In this document: positions 25,622 through 34,206 of the stretch, in pieces
How positions within the stretch are numbered: position 1 is the stretch's first letter
Layout: each line of letters begins with the position of its first letter
Source: Hymenobacter setariae
Lineage (GTDB): Bacteria; Bacteroidota; Bacteroidia; Cytophagales; Hymenobacteraceae
DNA: 64,000 nucleotides
Direction: 5' to 3'
Assembly: GCF_007713685.1 (NCBI RefSeq)
Contig: NZ_VMRJ01000001.1
Span: 664,129-728,128, forward strand
The notes under the pieces: generated by a model
Database searches by the model: none
Told to the model about the DNA's origin: nothing
The model's input: the letters and a program-made list of their open reading frames with translations, nothing else
Position numbers and translations under genes: made by a program

Positions 25622-26518
25622 TTAGCGGCCGCCCCCTTCTCGCAATAGCCAGAGCAACTTAAGTGCATCTAACGCTTTTAGAGAGGGTCTCGTACTAAGT
25701 AAGTTACGCCGTAGCAGTGGCTCACCCAGCGTTAGCGCTGCCTGCAAGGCGGCGGCTAAGCGGGCCCGCTGCAGGCGCCGAGCCGCCTGAACCAACCGGC
25801 TACTTGCGCCTAAGTTATCTTGGCGCAGCAGCTGCGCTAGGTTACGCACGGCCTGCTCCGATTTCTCGAGGAAAGCAGTGGCCGTTTCCAAACCGGCGTG
25901 CATAATGGGGTTGTCTAGGTGATGGATTGGTACGCCCGCCGCCGCAAGCTGCCAGCCTAGCTTCGTATCCTCGTGGCCGTAGCCACGCAAGCGCTCATCA
26001 AGTGGAAACTGTTGTAACAGTGCTTTTTGAATCAGTAAATTATTTATTAACAACTGGTCGTAGGCCGCAGCTTTGCGCTGCGCTAGGGGGCGAGCTTCGC
26101 GTTGGCGGCCATATAGCCACCGCAGCCGCAAGCCAGGCTCGGCCGGTGCCTGGTCGGCATAGCGTACGCCTCCTGCTACTACTGGCGCCTGGCTGCTGGC
26201 TGCGGCGTAGCGAGCTAAGTAGTGGCTAGCTGTCACTTGCCCGGTGTTGTCGAGCAATAATACCCATTCGTATTTAGCCTTGGCTACTAGTTGATTGCGC
26301 ACTGTTGCGCGGCCTACGTTGGCGGCTAGCTCTTGGTACACTACCCTAGGGAGCGTCGCTAGTAGTCGATTTGCCACCCGGTATTTTTCATCCGAGCCAT
26401 CGTCAAGTAGTCTGATTTCGGTAGGGCCCGGCCAGTCGGGCAGCTGCGCTAGCAGCGCGTGCACCAACTCTGATACGTCACGATTAAAAATCGGAATCAG
26501 AATGGATAAACCAGCCAT
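25622..26518 (-). CDS. Family 2 glycosyltransferase
   Basis: 298 residues, soluble. The N-terminal nucleotide-binding part is typical (LSILIPIFNRDVSELVHALL; EIRLLDDGSDEKYR) with a DNTG in place of the more usual DxD motif and a downstream GYGHEDTKLGWQL that fits the ED acceptor motif. Probably transfers a sugar or amino-sugar to a polysaccharide or lipid carrier. Followed at 45 bp by the DegT-type gene and preceded by ftsE at 19 bp. It may be cotranscribed with both. Confidence 0.85.
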   Translation of the reverse strand: MAGLSILIPIFNRDVSELVHALLAQLPDWPGPTEIRLLDDGSDEKYRVANRLLATLPRVVYQELAANVGRATVRNQLVAKAKYEWVLLLDNTGQVTASHYLARYAAASSQAPVVAGGVRYADQAPAEPGLRLRWLYGRQREARPLAQRKAAAYDQLLINNLLIQKALLQQFPLDERLRGYGHEDTKLGWQLAAAGVPIHHLDNPIMHAGLETATAFLEKSEQAVRNLAQLLRQDNLGASSRLVQAARRLQRARLAAALQAALTLGEPLLRRNLLSTRPSLKALDALKLLWLLREGGGR

Positions 26519-26537
26519 GAGCAGACGCCGCGAAGCG

Positions 26538-27215
26538 CTATTTCCGGCCCGAATCTAGTAGCTGCCCGCCCTGGCACGTGAGCACGCGGTGCGGAAACCT
26601 ATCAATTAGCTGGAAGTTGTGCGTAGCCATGAGCACGGCCGTGCCCGCGTGGTTTATCTCCGTAAACAACTCCATGATACCATCGGCCACCTCGGGGTCT
26701 AGGTTGCCGGTGGGCTCGTCGGCGAGTAGTAGCACAGGCTCGTTGAGCAAGGCGCGCGCAATAACTACGCGTTGCTGCTCGCCACCCGAAAGGCGGTGTG
26801 GCATGCGGTTGCCCACCCCACTAAGGCCTACTTGCGTGAGCACTTCTTGGATGCGCTGCTGCTTACGCGCTTTGCCACTCCAGCCGGTAGCGTTCAGCAC
26901 AAATAACAAGTTTTCAGTTACGGTCCGGTCGGATAGCAACTGAAAATCCTGAAATACGATACCTAGCTTGCGGCGCAGGTAGGGCACTTTACCCGCGGGT
27001 AGCTTGGCTAGGTTAAATCCAGCGACCTCGCCGGTACCCACCAGCAGCGGCAAGTCGGCATATAAGGTCTTGAGCAGCGACGACTTGCCCGAGCCCGTGC
27101 GCCCCACTAGGTAGGCAAACTCACTCTTGGCCAGCGCAAACGTGACGCCCGCCAGCACGGCGCGCTCCTCCTGGGTCACGGTTGCATCGCGCAGCTCTAG
27201 AATCGGCTCGGTCAT
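26538..27215 (-). CDS. ftsE: ABC transporter ATP-binding protein FtsE
   Basis: 225 residues with Walker A GRTGSGKSSLLK, Q-loop VFQDFQLL, signature LSGGEQQRVVIARALL, Walker B LLLADEPTGNLDPE and H-loop ATHNF. This is the FtsE pattern; with FtsX it controls peptidoglycan hydrolases at the division site. No ftsX gene is adjacent, so the partner must lie elsewhere. Starts 6 bp downstream of a 67-aa conserved gene on the same strand. Confidence 0.88.
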   Translation of the reverse strand: MTEPILELRDATVTQEERAVLAGVTFALAKSEFAYLVGRTGSGKSSLLKTLYADLPLLVGTGEVAGFNLAKLPAGKVPYLRRKLGIVFQDFQLLSDRTVTENLLFVLNATGWSGKARKQQRIQEVLTQVGLSGVGNRMPHRLSGGEQQRVVIARALLNEPVLLLADEPTGNLDPEVADGIMELFTEINHAGTAVLMATHNFQLIDRFPHRVLTCQGGQLLDSGRK

Positions 27216-27221
27216 AGTCTT

Positions 27222-27425
27222 TTAGAGTTCGAGCTTACGCAGCTTGCCAAATTCCAGCTCCGAGATGATGGCGGCCAGCGGCACTTCCTGGCCTTCGAGG
27301 CCGTAGCGGTGCAGGTCTTTCAGCGGGCGGTCGGCCCGGAAATAGGCAATCAGCACGAATTGCTCGTCGCGCAGCTGGATGTAATCCGGAATTTTGGCCT
27401 TGCCTTTTACTTTGATGATATACAC
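27222..27425 (-). CDS. Conserved hypothetical protein, 67 aa, upstream of ftsE
   Basis: Starts MYIIKVKGKAKIPDYIQLRD and ends LEFGKLRKLEL. It is small, soluble and mostly beta-strand by composition. I do not know a function. The tight 6-bp spacing to ftsE on the same strand suggests cotranscription and possibly a related role. Confidence 0.75.
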   Translation of the reverse strand: MYIIKVKGKAKIPDYIQLRDEQFVLIAYFRADRPLKDLHRYGLEGQEVPLAAIISELEFGKLRKLEL

Positions 27426-27445
27426 GCTCTACCTAATTAAAAGTA

Positions 27446-27551
27446 CTGTCATTGCGAGGAAGAACGACGAAGCCATTCATCCTCAGGTGCTAGCTAACGT
27501 CCGCTAAGCTAAAAGGAAAGATGGCTTCGTCGTTCCTCCTCGCAATGACAG
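27446..27551. repeat. REP-like palindrome (TGTCATTGCGAGGA type)
   Basis: The arms at 27446-27476 and 27521-27551 are 31 bp with one mismatch and flank a 44-nt centre. The TGTCATTGCGAGGA...GACGAAGCCAT arm resembles short dispersed palindromes common between genes in many Bacteroidota genomes. It lies in the short gap between transaldolase and the 67-aa gene, so it forms a large stem in any joint transcript. Confidence 0.7.
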
Positions 27552-27558
27552 ACTATTT

Positions 27559-28215
27559 TTAAGCGTTTACTTTCTTGTGGTCGGCCAGGAAGGTAGCCAA
27601 CCCTTTGTCGGTCAGCGGGTGGTTGAGCAGCCCGGTAATAACGTTGAGCGGGCACGTTACGACATCGGCCCCTAGCTCGGCGCACTGAATGAGGTGCGGC
27701 ACGTGGCGCACGCTGGCAGCCAGAACTTCGGTGGCGTAGCCGTAGTTGGCAAAAATCTCGATAATCTGGGCAATCAGACCCAGGCCATCGGCGCCGATAT
27801 CATCGAGGCGGCCCACGAAGGGCGACACGTAGGTAGCGCCCGCCTTAGCGGCCAGAATAGCCTGCCCTGCCGAGAAAATAAGCGTGCAATTGGTGCGAAT
27901 ACCCTTGTCGCTGAAGCATTTGATAGCTTTTACGCCATCTTTAATCATCGGTACTTTCACCACGATATTGGGGTGCAGGTCGGCCAAGGCCTCCCCTTCG
28001 CGGATGATGCCTTCGAAGTCGGTAGCAATCACTTCGGCCGATACGTCGCCGTCTACAATGTCGCAGATGGCTTGGTAGTGCGCCATCACGGCATCGGTGC
28101 CCCGGATGCCTTCCTTGGCCATCAGCGAAGGATTGGTGGTAACACCGTCGAGCACGCCTAGGTCTACGGCTTCTTGAATCTCGGCTAGGTTGGCCGTATC
28201 GATGAAAAACTTCAT
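27559..28215 (-). CDS. Transaldolase, small TalC/Fsa-type
   Basis: 218 residues, a single TIM barrel as in transaldolase subfamily 3 and fructose-6-phosphate aldolase. Diagnostic: [21 protein letters not shown], the Schiff-base lysine in IVVKVPMI and the strand [26 protein letters not shown]. Pentose phosphate pathway, cytoplasmic. Transaldolase versus F6P-aldolase activity cannot be settled by reading; the GRLDD motif and Phe in VSPFVGR favour transaldolase. Confidence 0.93.
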   Translation of the reverse strand: MKFFIDTANLAEIQEAVDLGVLDGVTTNPSLMAKEGIRGTDAVMAHYQAICDIVDGDVSAEVIATDFEGIIREGEALADLHPNIVVKVPMIKDGVKAIKCFSDKGIRTNCTLIFSAGQAILAAKAGATYVSPFVGRLDDIGADGLGLIAQIIEIFANYGYATEVLAASVRHVPHLIQCAELGADVVTCPLNVITGLLNHPLTDKGLATFLADHKKVNA

Positions 28216-28373
28216 TTGTAGAATGTTAGCTAGTACCGGCTGGCTGCTAGCCTTTTTGTAAAGAACCTGGTCGTGGCTTTAGCGCTTTTGCCAAAAACAA
28301 AACCGGCCCAAAGCTACGCGCCGACTGCCCAAAACCGGCAGGCAAACGCGGCTCTAGGCCGGTTGGAAAAGAC

Positions 28374-28470
28374 AAAAAAAAGCGAGCCAAAATCGCACCG
28401 CTCAACCACCTACCCTTGCTGCCTTCCGGCCCTGGGGGAGTTCAGCAGGAGCTGGTCGTTCTGACTCGCC
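28374..28470 (-). ncRNA. ffs: Signal recognition particle RNA, small bacterial (4.5S) type
   Basis: The minus strand reads the SRP RNA core: CCTGCTGAACTCCCCCAGG, then GCCGGAAGGCAGCAAGG, which contain the GGAA-type tetraloop region and the two asymmetric internal loops that bind Ffh. The 5' end GGCGAG pairs with CTCGC near the 3' end, followed by seven T, so the closing helix doubles as the terminator. About 97 nt including the tail. A TACCTTTG element lies 5 bp upstream. It targets membrane-protein ribosomes together with Ffh. Confidence 0.93.
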
Positions 28471-28474
28471 GGTG

Positions 28475-28482
28475 CAAAGGTA
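28475..28482 (-). promoter_or_regulatory. TACCTTTG -7 element of the SRP RNA gene
   Basis: Perfect TAnnTTTG match on the minus strand immediately before the RNA 5' end, which fixes the likely transcription start near 28470. Confidence 0.65.
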
Positions 28483-28645
28483 CAACCATCTAGCGCAGAT
28501 TCGTACGCTTTTTCCTTTTTTAAGGCCAATGAACCGCATTAGAAGACCTAATGCACAGATTGTCGGGCAGAAATAGTTAGCGGCACCTTCGCAAGTAGCG
28601 GGGGCTATTCGGCACCTAGGGCTACCAGGCGGCCCTTTTGGGCCC

Positions 28646-28653
28646 TACCTTTG
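28646..28653 (+). promoter_or_regulatory. TACCTTTG -7 element of guaA
   Basis: Perfect TAnnTTTG match ending six bases before the guaA ATG at 28660. A start site at the usual distance would fall at or next to the ATG, so the mRNA is probably leaderless or nearly so. Confidence 0.6.
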
Positions 28654-28659
28654 TGCCCC

Positions 28660-30213
28660 ATGCAGCAGATTCTAATTCTAGACTTCGGCTCGCAATACAC
28701 GCAGCTCATTGCCCGGCGCATTCGCGAGTTGCATGTTTTTTGCGAGATTCACCCCTACACCCACGCCCCCCAGCTGGCCGCGCGCATTAGCGCCGGCGAC
28801 GACAGCTTGCGGGGCGTTATTCTTTCGGGCTCGCCCTGCTCGGTGCGCGATGCCGACTCGCCCAACCCCGACCTAAGCGGCATTCTGGGCAAAGTGCCTG
28901 TACTGGGCATCTGCTACGGCGCGCAGTTGCTGGCGCAGCAGGGCGGCGGCGAGGTGCTACCAGCCACCATTCGGGAGTATGGCCGGGCGCGGCTAACGTC
29001 GCTGGAGGAAGCCTCGCCCCTACTCACTGGCCTGCACCTGGATACGCAGGTCTGGATGTCGCACGGCGATACCATCAAGACCCTGCCGGCCGAGTATAAC
29101 ATCATTGCCAGCACGCCCGAGGTGGCGGTGGCGGCCTACCAGTTGCCTGGCCAGGATACCTACGGCATCCAGTTTCACCCCGAGGTAACGCACTCGACCG
29201 AGGGCAAGCAGTTGCTGGCCAACTTCGTGGTCAATATCTGCGGCTGCGACCAGAGCTGGACGCCCGAGCACTTTGTCGACTCGATGGTAGAGGCCCTGCA
29301 AAACACCGTCGGCCCCGACGACCAGGTTATCCTAGGTCTGTCGGGCGGCGTGGATAGCAGCGTAGCGGCGCTACTGCTGCACCGGGCTATTGGGCCGCGC
29401 CTGCACGGCATTTTTGTGGATAATGGCCTGCTGCGGCAAGATGAGTTTGCTTCGGTACTGAAGGCTTATGAGGGCCTAGGCCTGAACGTGACCGGCGTGA
29501 ATGCCGCACCCGAGTTCTACGCCGCGCTCGCTGGCCTCACCGACCCCGAGCAGAAGCGCAAGGCCATCGGCCGGACGTTCGTGGAAGTGTTTGACCGCGA
29601 GGCGCAGAAGGTAGAGGGCGCTCGCTGGCTGGCCCAGGGCACTATCTACCCCGACGTTATCGAGTCGGTATCGGTGCACGGCGGCCCAGCCGTGACCATC
29701 AAAAGCCACCACAACGTGGGCGGCTTGCCCGAGAAGATGAACCTCAAAATCGTGGAGCCGCTGCGCATGCTCTTCAAGGATGAGGTGCGCGAGGTGGGCG
29801 CCACCCTGGGGCTACCCGCCGACATTCTCAACCGCCACCCCTTCCCCGGCCCCGGCCTGGGCATTCGCATCCTCGGCGACATCACGCCCGAGAAGGTAGA
29901 CCTGCTCCAGCGCGCCGATGGCGTGTTCATCAACCTCCTCAAAGAGCGCGGCCTTTACGATAAAACCTGGCAGGCCGGCGCCATGCTGCTGCCCATCCAG
30001 AGCGTGGGCGTGATGGGCGACGAGCGCACCTATGAGCGCGTGGTGGCCCTGCGCGCCGTAACCAGCGTAGATGGCATGACCGCTGACTGGGCACACCTAC
30101 CCTACGACTTCCTGGCCGAGGTGAGCAACAAGATTATCAACCAGGTACGCGGCATCAACCGCGTGGTGTACGATATCAGCAGCAAGCCCCCAGCAACGAT
30201 TGAGTGGGAATAG
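28660..30213 (+). CDS. guaA: GMP synthase (glutamine-hydrolysing)
   Basis: Converts XMP, ATP and glutamine to GMP. N-terminal class I amidotransferase: [10 protein letters not shown] with nucleophile Cys85, and QFHPEV with the His. Then the ATP-pyrophosphatase P-loop [16 protein letters not shown], and the C-terminal dimerisation domain from [14 protein letters not shown] to the terminal IEWE. 517 residues, normal. I use ATG 28660; an in-frame TTG three codons earlier overlaps the promoter element. The divergent neighbour is the SRP RNA gene. Confidence 0.97.
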   Translation: MQQILILDFGSQYTQLIARRIRELHVFCEIHPYTHAPQLAARISAGDDSLRGVILSGSPCSVRDADSPNPDLSGILGKVPVLGICYGAQLLAQQGGGEVLPATIREYGRARLTSLEEASPLLTGLHLDTQVWMSHGDTIKTLPAEYNIIASTPEVAVAAYQLPGQDTYGIQFHPEVTHSTEGKQLLANFVVNICGCDQSWTPEHFVDSMVEALQNTVGPDDQVILGLSGGVDSSVAALLLHRAIGPRLHGIFVDNGLLRQDEFASVLKAYEGLGLNVTGVNAAPEFYAALAGLTDPEQKRKAIGRTFVEVFDREAQKVEGARWLAQGTIYPDVIESVSVHGGPAVTIKSHHNVGGLPEKMNLKIVEPLRMLFKDEVREVGATLGLPADILNRHPFPGPGLGIRILGDITPEKVDLLQRADGVFINLLKERGLYDKTWQAGAMLLPIQSVGVMGDERTYERVVALRAVTSVDGMTADWAHLPYDFLAEVSNKIINQVRGINRVVYDISSKPPATIEWE

Positions 30214-30264
30214 TTAAAGCGCGTGCAGCCGCTTAATTAAGCTTTGACCAGCAGTTTTAATCGT

Positions 30265-30359
30265 CTGTCATGCTGAGCTTGCGAAGCATCTTATCACGTT
30301 AGGTTACTACATCTAACTAACCTGACATGATAAGATGCTTCGCGAGCTCAGCATGACAG
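30265..30359. repeat. REP-like palindrome (TGTCATGCTGAGC type)
   Basis: The arms at 30265-30296 and 30328-30359 are 32 bp with one mismatch and a 31-nt centre. The arm motif TGTCATGCTGAGC..GCGAAGCATCTTATCA is unlike the 27446 element in sequence but the same in layout. It lies between guaA and a second amidotransferase gene. Confidence 0.7.
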
Positions 30360-30380
30360 GCGTTTTTGCTTTTTTACTTT

Positions 30381-31100
30381 ATGCGTTGGCACTGCCTCCA
30401 ACATTTACCCGACGAAGGTCCTGGCTACGCCGCTGAGTGGCTGGTGGCGCACGGCCATACGCTCAGTTTCACGCGCCTATTTGAGCCTAATCCGGTTTTC
30501 CCGCCTTTAGCCGATTTTGATGGTTTACTCGTCCTTGGTGGGGCAATGAGCGTGCATGATGAGGAAAACTTCTCGTGGCTGCGCGCCGAAAAAGCGTTTT
30601 TGCAGCAGACATTGCGAGCAGGCAAAATCACGCTGGCCATCTGCCTAGGTGCGCAACTAGTGGCACAGGCCCTAGGTGGCGAGGTGCGACCCAACCCCGA
30701 GCCAGAAATTGGCTACTGGACGGTGCGCTTTTCGGCCAAGGCTCTCACCCACCCGCTGCTGCGCGGTTGGCCCGACAAAGCCACCGTGCTGCACTGGCAC
30801 TTCGACACATTTACAGTGCCGCCGGGCGCACTGCGCGTGGGTATGTCGGCTGGTTGCGCGGCTCAAGGCTTCGTGTGGGGCGATGGCATTATCGGCCTCC
30901 AGTTTCACCCTGAGATGACGGAGGCGATGGTCGAAAAGCTGATAGCTTTTGAGGACCATGAAGCGGCCGAAGAACAAGAATTTGTACAGACCGCGAACCA
31001 GATTCGAGCTAAACTAAAATCGGGCTGGAAAGGACGAAGGTTGCTGGAGGCACTGTTAGCGAATATGGTGGCCTTGCACGAGGAAGAAGCCATTTTCTAG
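30381..31100 (+). CDS. Class I glutamine amidotransferase-like protein (GMP synthase-like domain)
   Basis: 239 residues from ATG 30381; the upstream in-frame TTG would only add FYF-type residues. The triad: Cys in LAICLGAQLVAQALGG, and His and Glu in LQFHPEMTE. The start RWHCLQHLPDEGPGYAAEW is typical of stand-alone COG0518 proteins. The partner synthase is unknown. These proteins may be glutamine- or gamma-glutamyl-hydrolases. The guaA neighbour does not imply shared function, as GuaA already has its own domain. Converges on dgt with an 11-bp gap. Confidence 0.88.
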   Translation: MRWHCLQHLPDEGPGYAAEWLVAHGHTLSFTRLFEPNPVFPPLADFDGLLVLGGAMSVHDEENFSWLRAEKAFLQQTLRAGKITLAICLGAQLVAQALGGEVRPNPEPEIGYWTVRFSAKALTHPLLRGWPDKATVLHWHFDTFTVPPGALRVGMSAGCAAQGFVWGDGIIGLQFHPEMTEAMVEKLIAFEDHEAAEEQEFVQTANQIRAKLKSGWKGRRLLEALLANMVALHEEEAIF

Positions 31101-31111
31101 CAGAAATAACT

Positions 31112-32497
31112 TTAAAACCCTTTCGGCAATTCAATGCCCTTAATTGTCTTATACAAGCTTAGGGCGTGCTGGTCGGTCATGCCGGCTACGTAGTCGGTAA
31201 GCAAGAGAATTTGCTCATAGGCCGACGCGCCGGCTTGCGGGCCGATGGCGCGGTACTGAGCCGGCAGCAGGTCGAGCAGCTTGCGCGAGCGGTGGTTTTC
31301 CTTCTTGTCGAAAATGGCGCACAGAAAGGCGTCGAGTAGGCCGCCGAGCACCTCGAAGCCGGCCGCTTCGATTTCGAGTACTGGGCGCGAGCGGTAGAGC
31401 TTGGCAATGCTGAGGCGCTGAATCTCTTGCAGATACTCGTAGCCGCTCAGCTCTTTTACCAGCGAGGCATCGTAGGTGCCCCCTAAGATGGCGGGCGCAT
31501 GCTGGGCAAAGCGGGTAGCGGTTTCATCGACGAGCTGGCCGATGAGCGTGGCGCGCAGGTAGCCGAGCTCCTCCTGCCAGTCGCGCCAGTGCAGGCCGCT
31601 GCTGCCGCTGCCTTTGGGGCGGGCGTTGGGCGCGGCGGCGCGCAGCTCGCGCAGCAGCTCTAGGCCGCGCTCGTGGTCAATGAGGCCGAGCTTGAGGCCG
31701 TCTTCAAAGTCGATGATGCGGTAGCAGATGTCATCGGCCGCCTCCACCAGAAAGGCCAGCGGGTGGCGGTGGTAGAAGCCAGCCACCGGGTCTTTGGGCC
31801 GCAAGCACAACTCCTCGGCCACTAGCTTGAAACGCGGGTTTTCCGCTTGAAAGTGACCGTATTTCTTCTCGCTGGCGCCACCTTGCTTTTTCTCGGCCTC
31901 GACTACCGAGGGGCGCGGGTACTTGGTAAACGCGCCTAGGGTGGCATACGTGAGCCCCAGCCCGGCCGAGCCGCTGCTGAGCGCCGCATAGGTGTGCGTG
32001 AGAATGCGGAAGCCCGCTGCGTTACCCTCAAAATGCTGTAAGTCACTTTGCTCGGCGGTGCTGAGCCCGGTGATGAAGCGCTCGGCCGCTCGACTAGCAA
32101 AGTAGGCCGAAATAGCATCCTCGCCCGAGTGGCCGAAGGGCGGGTTGCCAATGTCGTGGGCCAGGCAAGCCGAGGCCACAATGTCGCCGCAGTCCTGGGC
32201 GAAGTCGGGCAATTCATCTGCGATGCTTGGGTCGCCTTCGAGCACACGGCGGGCCGACAGGCGACCTAGGGAGCGGCCCACGCAGGCTGTTTCGAGCGAG
32301 TGCGTAAGGCGAGTGTGCACGAAGTCGGTCTCGGGCAGCGGCATCACCTGGGTTTTACGCTGCAAGCGCCGGAAGGCCGACGAGAATACGACGCGGTCGT
32401 AATCAGCGAGGTAGGGCGAGCGGCCGGGCATAGGCACCTCGGCGGGACGGTCGGGGTAGCGACGAGTGGAAAGCAGGCGAGACCAGGACGTTGACAT
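31112..32497 (-). CDS. dgt: Deoxyguanosinetriphosphate triphosphohydrolase (dGTPase)
   Basis: Hydrolyses dGTP to deoxyguanosine and triphosphate; shapes the dNTP pool. HD-domain metal residues are visible: RLTHSLETACVGRSLG (His), LAHDIGNPPFGHSGEDAI (HD) and the later FLVEAADDICYRIIDFED (Asp). 461 residues, normal for the long form. The N-terminus YLADYDRVVFSSAFRRLQRKTQV is a family hallmark. Divergent from the membrane glycosyltransferase gene; the short region between them holds a 21-bp hairpin. Confidence 0.95.
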   Translation of the reverse strand: MSTSWSRLLSTRRYPDRPAEVPMPGRSPYLADYDRVVFSSAFRRLQRKTQVMPLPETDFVHTRLTHSLETACVGRSLGRLSARRVLEGDPSIADELPDFAQDCGDIVASACLAHDIGNPPFGHSGEDAISAYFASRAAERFITGLSTAEQSDLQHFEGNAAGFRILTHTYAALSSGSAGLGLTYATLGAFTKYPRPSVVEAEKKQGGASEKKYGHFQAENPRFKLVAEELCLRPKDPVAGFYHRHPLAFLVEAADDICYRIIDFEDGLKLGLIDHERGLELLRELRAAAPNARPKGSGSSGLHWRDWQEELGYLRATLIGQLVDETATRFAQHAPAILGGTYDASLVKELSGYEYLQEIQRLSIAKLYRSRPVLEIEAAGFEVLGGLLDAFLCAIFDKKENHRSRKLLDLLPAQYRAIGPQAGASAYEQILLLTDYVAGMTDQHALSLYKTIKGIELPKGF

Positions 32498-32529
32498 TTA
32501 ACAGGTATCAATAAATAAGGAGTAGAAAA

Positions 32530-32579
32530 ACAAAGAAAGGTCATGCAGCGAAGCAGCTCGCTGCATGACCTTTCTTTGT
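32530..32579. repeat. Perfect 21-bp inverted repeat between divergent genes
   Basis: Arms at 32530-32550 and 32559-32579 are exact complements with an 8-nt loop. It has the A/T-flanked shape of an intrinsic terminator, yet it lies in the 112-bp gap upstream of both dgt (minus) and the 32610 gene (plus), where a terminator is not expected. It could be a 5' UTR structure, an attenuator or an operator. Confidence 0.85.
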
Positions 32580-32609
32580 TGCCCTGCCTCTCTCCACTCA
32601 CCTTCTGCA

Positions 32610-34151
32610 ATGAAACACCGATTGCCCCTGCTATTCTCCCTGCTCAAAATCATCTCGGGCCTGCTGCTGGCCGGCTACGGCACCTACGAACTGCAACGCG
32701 ATGAGTACCTGTACCTCGACTACGGCCGACACCTGGCCTGGGGCTACATTGAGGTGCCGCCCCTCACAGCTCTGCAAAGCTGGGTAACGTTGGCATTGGG
32801 CGGGGGCTTCTTTTGGGTGAAAGCGTGGCCGCTGCTCTGGGGGGCGCTCACTATTTATGTGGTGGTGCGGCTGGCACAGCGGCTGGGTGGCGGGCCGTGG
32901 GCGCAAGCGCTGGCGGGGGTGTGCTATCTCACCACTGCCTACGGCCGGGTTAACCTGCTATTCCAACCCAATGCTTTTGAGATATTCAGCTTTACGCTAG
33001 CCACTTACTTATTAGTGCGGCACGCACAGCCTGACGGCCGCCCCAGGCACCTCTACGCCCTAGGTATCGTGCTGGGCCTGGGTATTCTCAACAAATACAC
33101 AACCTTTTTCTTCGGAGCGGCCGTGCTAGGGGCGCTGCTGCTTACGGCCCCGCGCACGCTAGGGCGGCGGCCCGTGTGGGTGGCGGCGGGGCTGGCGCTG
33201 CTAGTGGCGGCCCCTACCCTGCTGTGGCAGGTGGCCCACGGCCTACCCTTCCGGCACCACATGGCGCTGCTGCACGACCAGCAGCTGGTAAACGTGACGC
33301 CAGGCAATTTCTGGCAAGAGCAGGTGCTCATGAACCTGCCGGCGCTGGTGGTGTGGGTGCCGGGGCTAGTGGCAGCGTTGTGGGGCCGGCCCGCGCCGGC
33401 AGCTCGCGCGGCCGGGCTGGTATACCTAGGCGGTATGCTGATTCTGAATATCTTGCACGGCAAAGCCTACTACGGCCTAGGTTATTATCCGGCGCTATTT
33501 GCGGTGGGTGCCGTGTGGTGGCAGGCCCGGCTGGCGGCTCGGCCTCGGCTGCGGGTGGCGCTACTGGGGCTACCGCTGGTATTATTGGCGCCACTGCTGT
33601 TTATTATTTATCCACTGCTGCCGCCACCTCGTATGGCGCGCCTCGGTCAAACTCCTACTTTTCAGAAGCTGGGCCTCAACCGCTGGGAAGATGGCCAGGT
33701 GCACGCACTCCCTCAGGACTTTGCTGACATGCTGGGCTGGCGCGAGCTGGCTGATAAAACCTGGCAGGCCTACCAGGCCCTACCCGACTCAACCCGTGCC
33801 CGCACCCTCATCAAGTGCGACGACTACGGCCAAGCTGGGGCCATCAACTACTACAATCGAGGCCGCCAGCTGCCCGCCGCCACCAGCTTCAATGGCAGCT
33901 ATTTGCACTGGTTTCCAGCCCAGCCACCACGCCCCTGGCGGCACATGCTGCTTGTGGGCGAAGGCCACCCCGAAGAACTAATACCTTATTTCCAAAGCTT
34001 GCGCAAAGTGGGCGAAATAACCCATCCGTACGCCCGCGAACGTGGCGAAACTATCTACCTAGGCACTGGCCCCAGCCCGGCGCTGCTAGCCCGCGTGCAG
34101 GCCGAGCGGCAGCAGGAACTAGCAGCTTGGGAAGGAGGACTGGGGCGGTAA
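32610..34151 (+). CDS. Polytopic membrane glycosyltransferase, GT39/PMT-like
   Basis: 513 residues from ATG 32610 (the upstream in-frame start lies in the hairpin). About ten membrane segments. The first loop carries GTYELQRDEYLYLDYGRHLAWGY, with the DE pair of GT-C donors; a HG(K/L) motif and AYYGLGYYPALFA follow in the middle. The soluble C-terminal ~150 residues may bind acceptor. It probably uses a polyprenyl-phosphate sugar for glycan or lipid A modification; the substrate is not readable. It is unlike the 9988 enzyme in sequence. Confidence 0.85.
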   Translation: MKHRLPLLFSLLKIISGLLLAGYGTYELQRDEYLYLDYGRHLAWGYIEVPPLTALQSWVTLALGGGFFWVKAWPLLWGALTIYVVVRLAQRLGGGPWAQALAGVCYLTTAYGRVNLLFQPNAFEIFSFTLATYLLVRHAQPDGRPRHLYALGIVLGLGILNKYTTFFFGAAVLGALLLTAPRTLGRRPVWVAAGLALLVAAPTLLWQVAHGLPFRHHMALLHDQQLVNVTPGNFWQEQVLMNLPALVVWVPGLVAALWGRPAPAARAAGLVYLGGMLILNILHGKAYYGLGYYPALFAVGAVWWQARLAARPRLRVALLGLPLVLLAPLLFIIYPLLPPPRMARLGQTPTFQKLGLNRWEDGQVHALPQDFADMLGWRELADKTWQAYQALPDSTRARTLIKCDDYGQAGAINYYNRGRQLPAATSFNGSYLHWFPAQPPRPWRHMLLVGEGHPEELIPYFQSLRKVGEITHPYARERGETIYLGTGPSPALLARVQAERQQELAAWEGGLGR

Positions 34152-34206
34152 TACTACCCTTGCTACGGATAAATTCTCCGCTAAAGAAAATTTGATTTTT
34201 TACTAC

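Noticed and set aside
27446..30359. CRISPR interpretation of the two palindromic elements
   Set aside because: Each is a single inverted repeat with no direct repeats, spacers or cas genes nearby.
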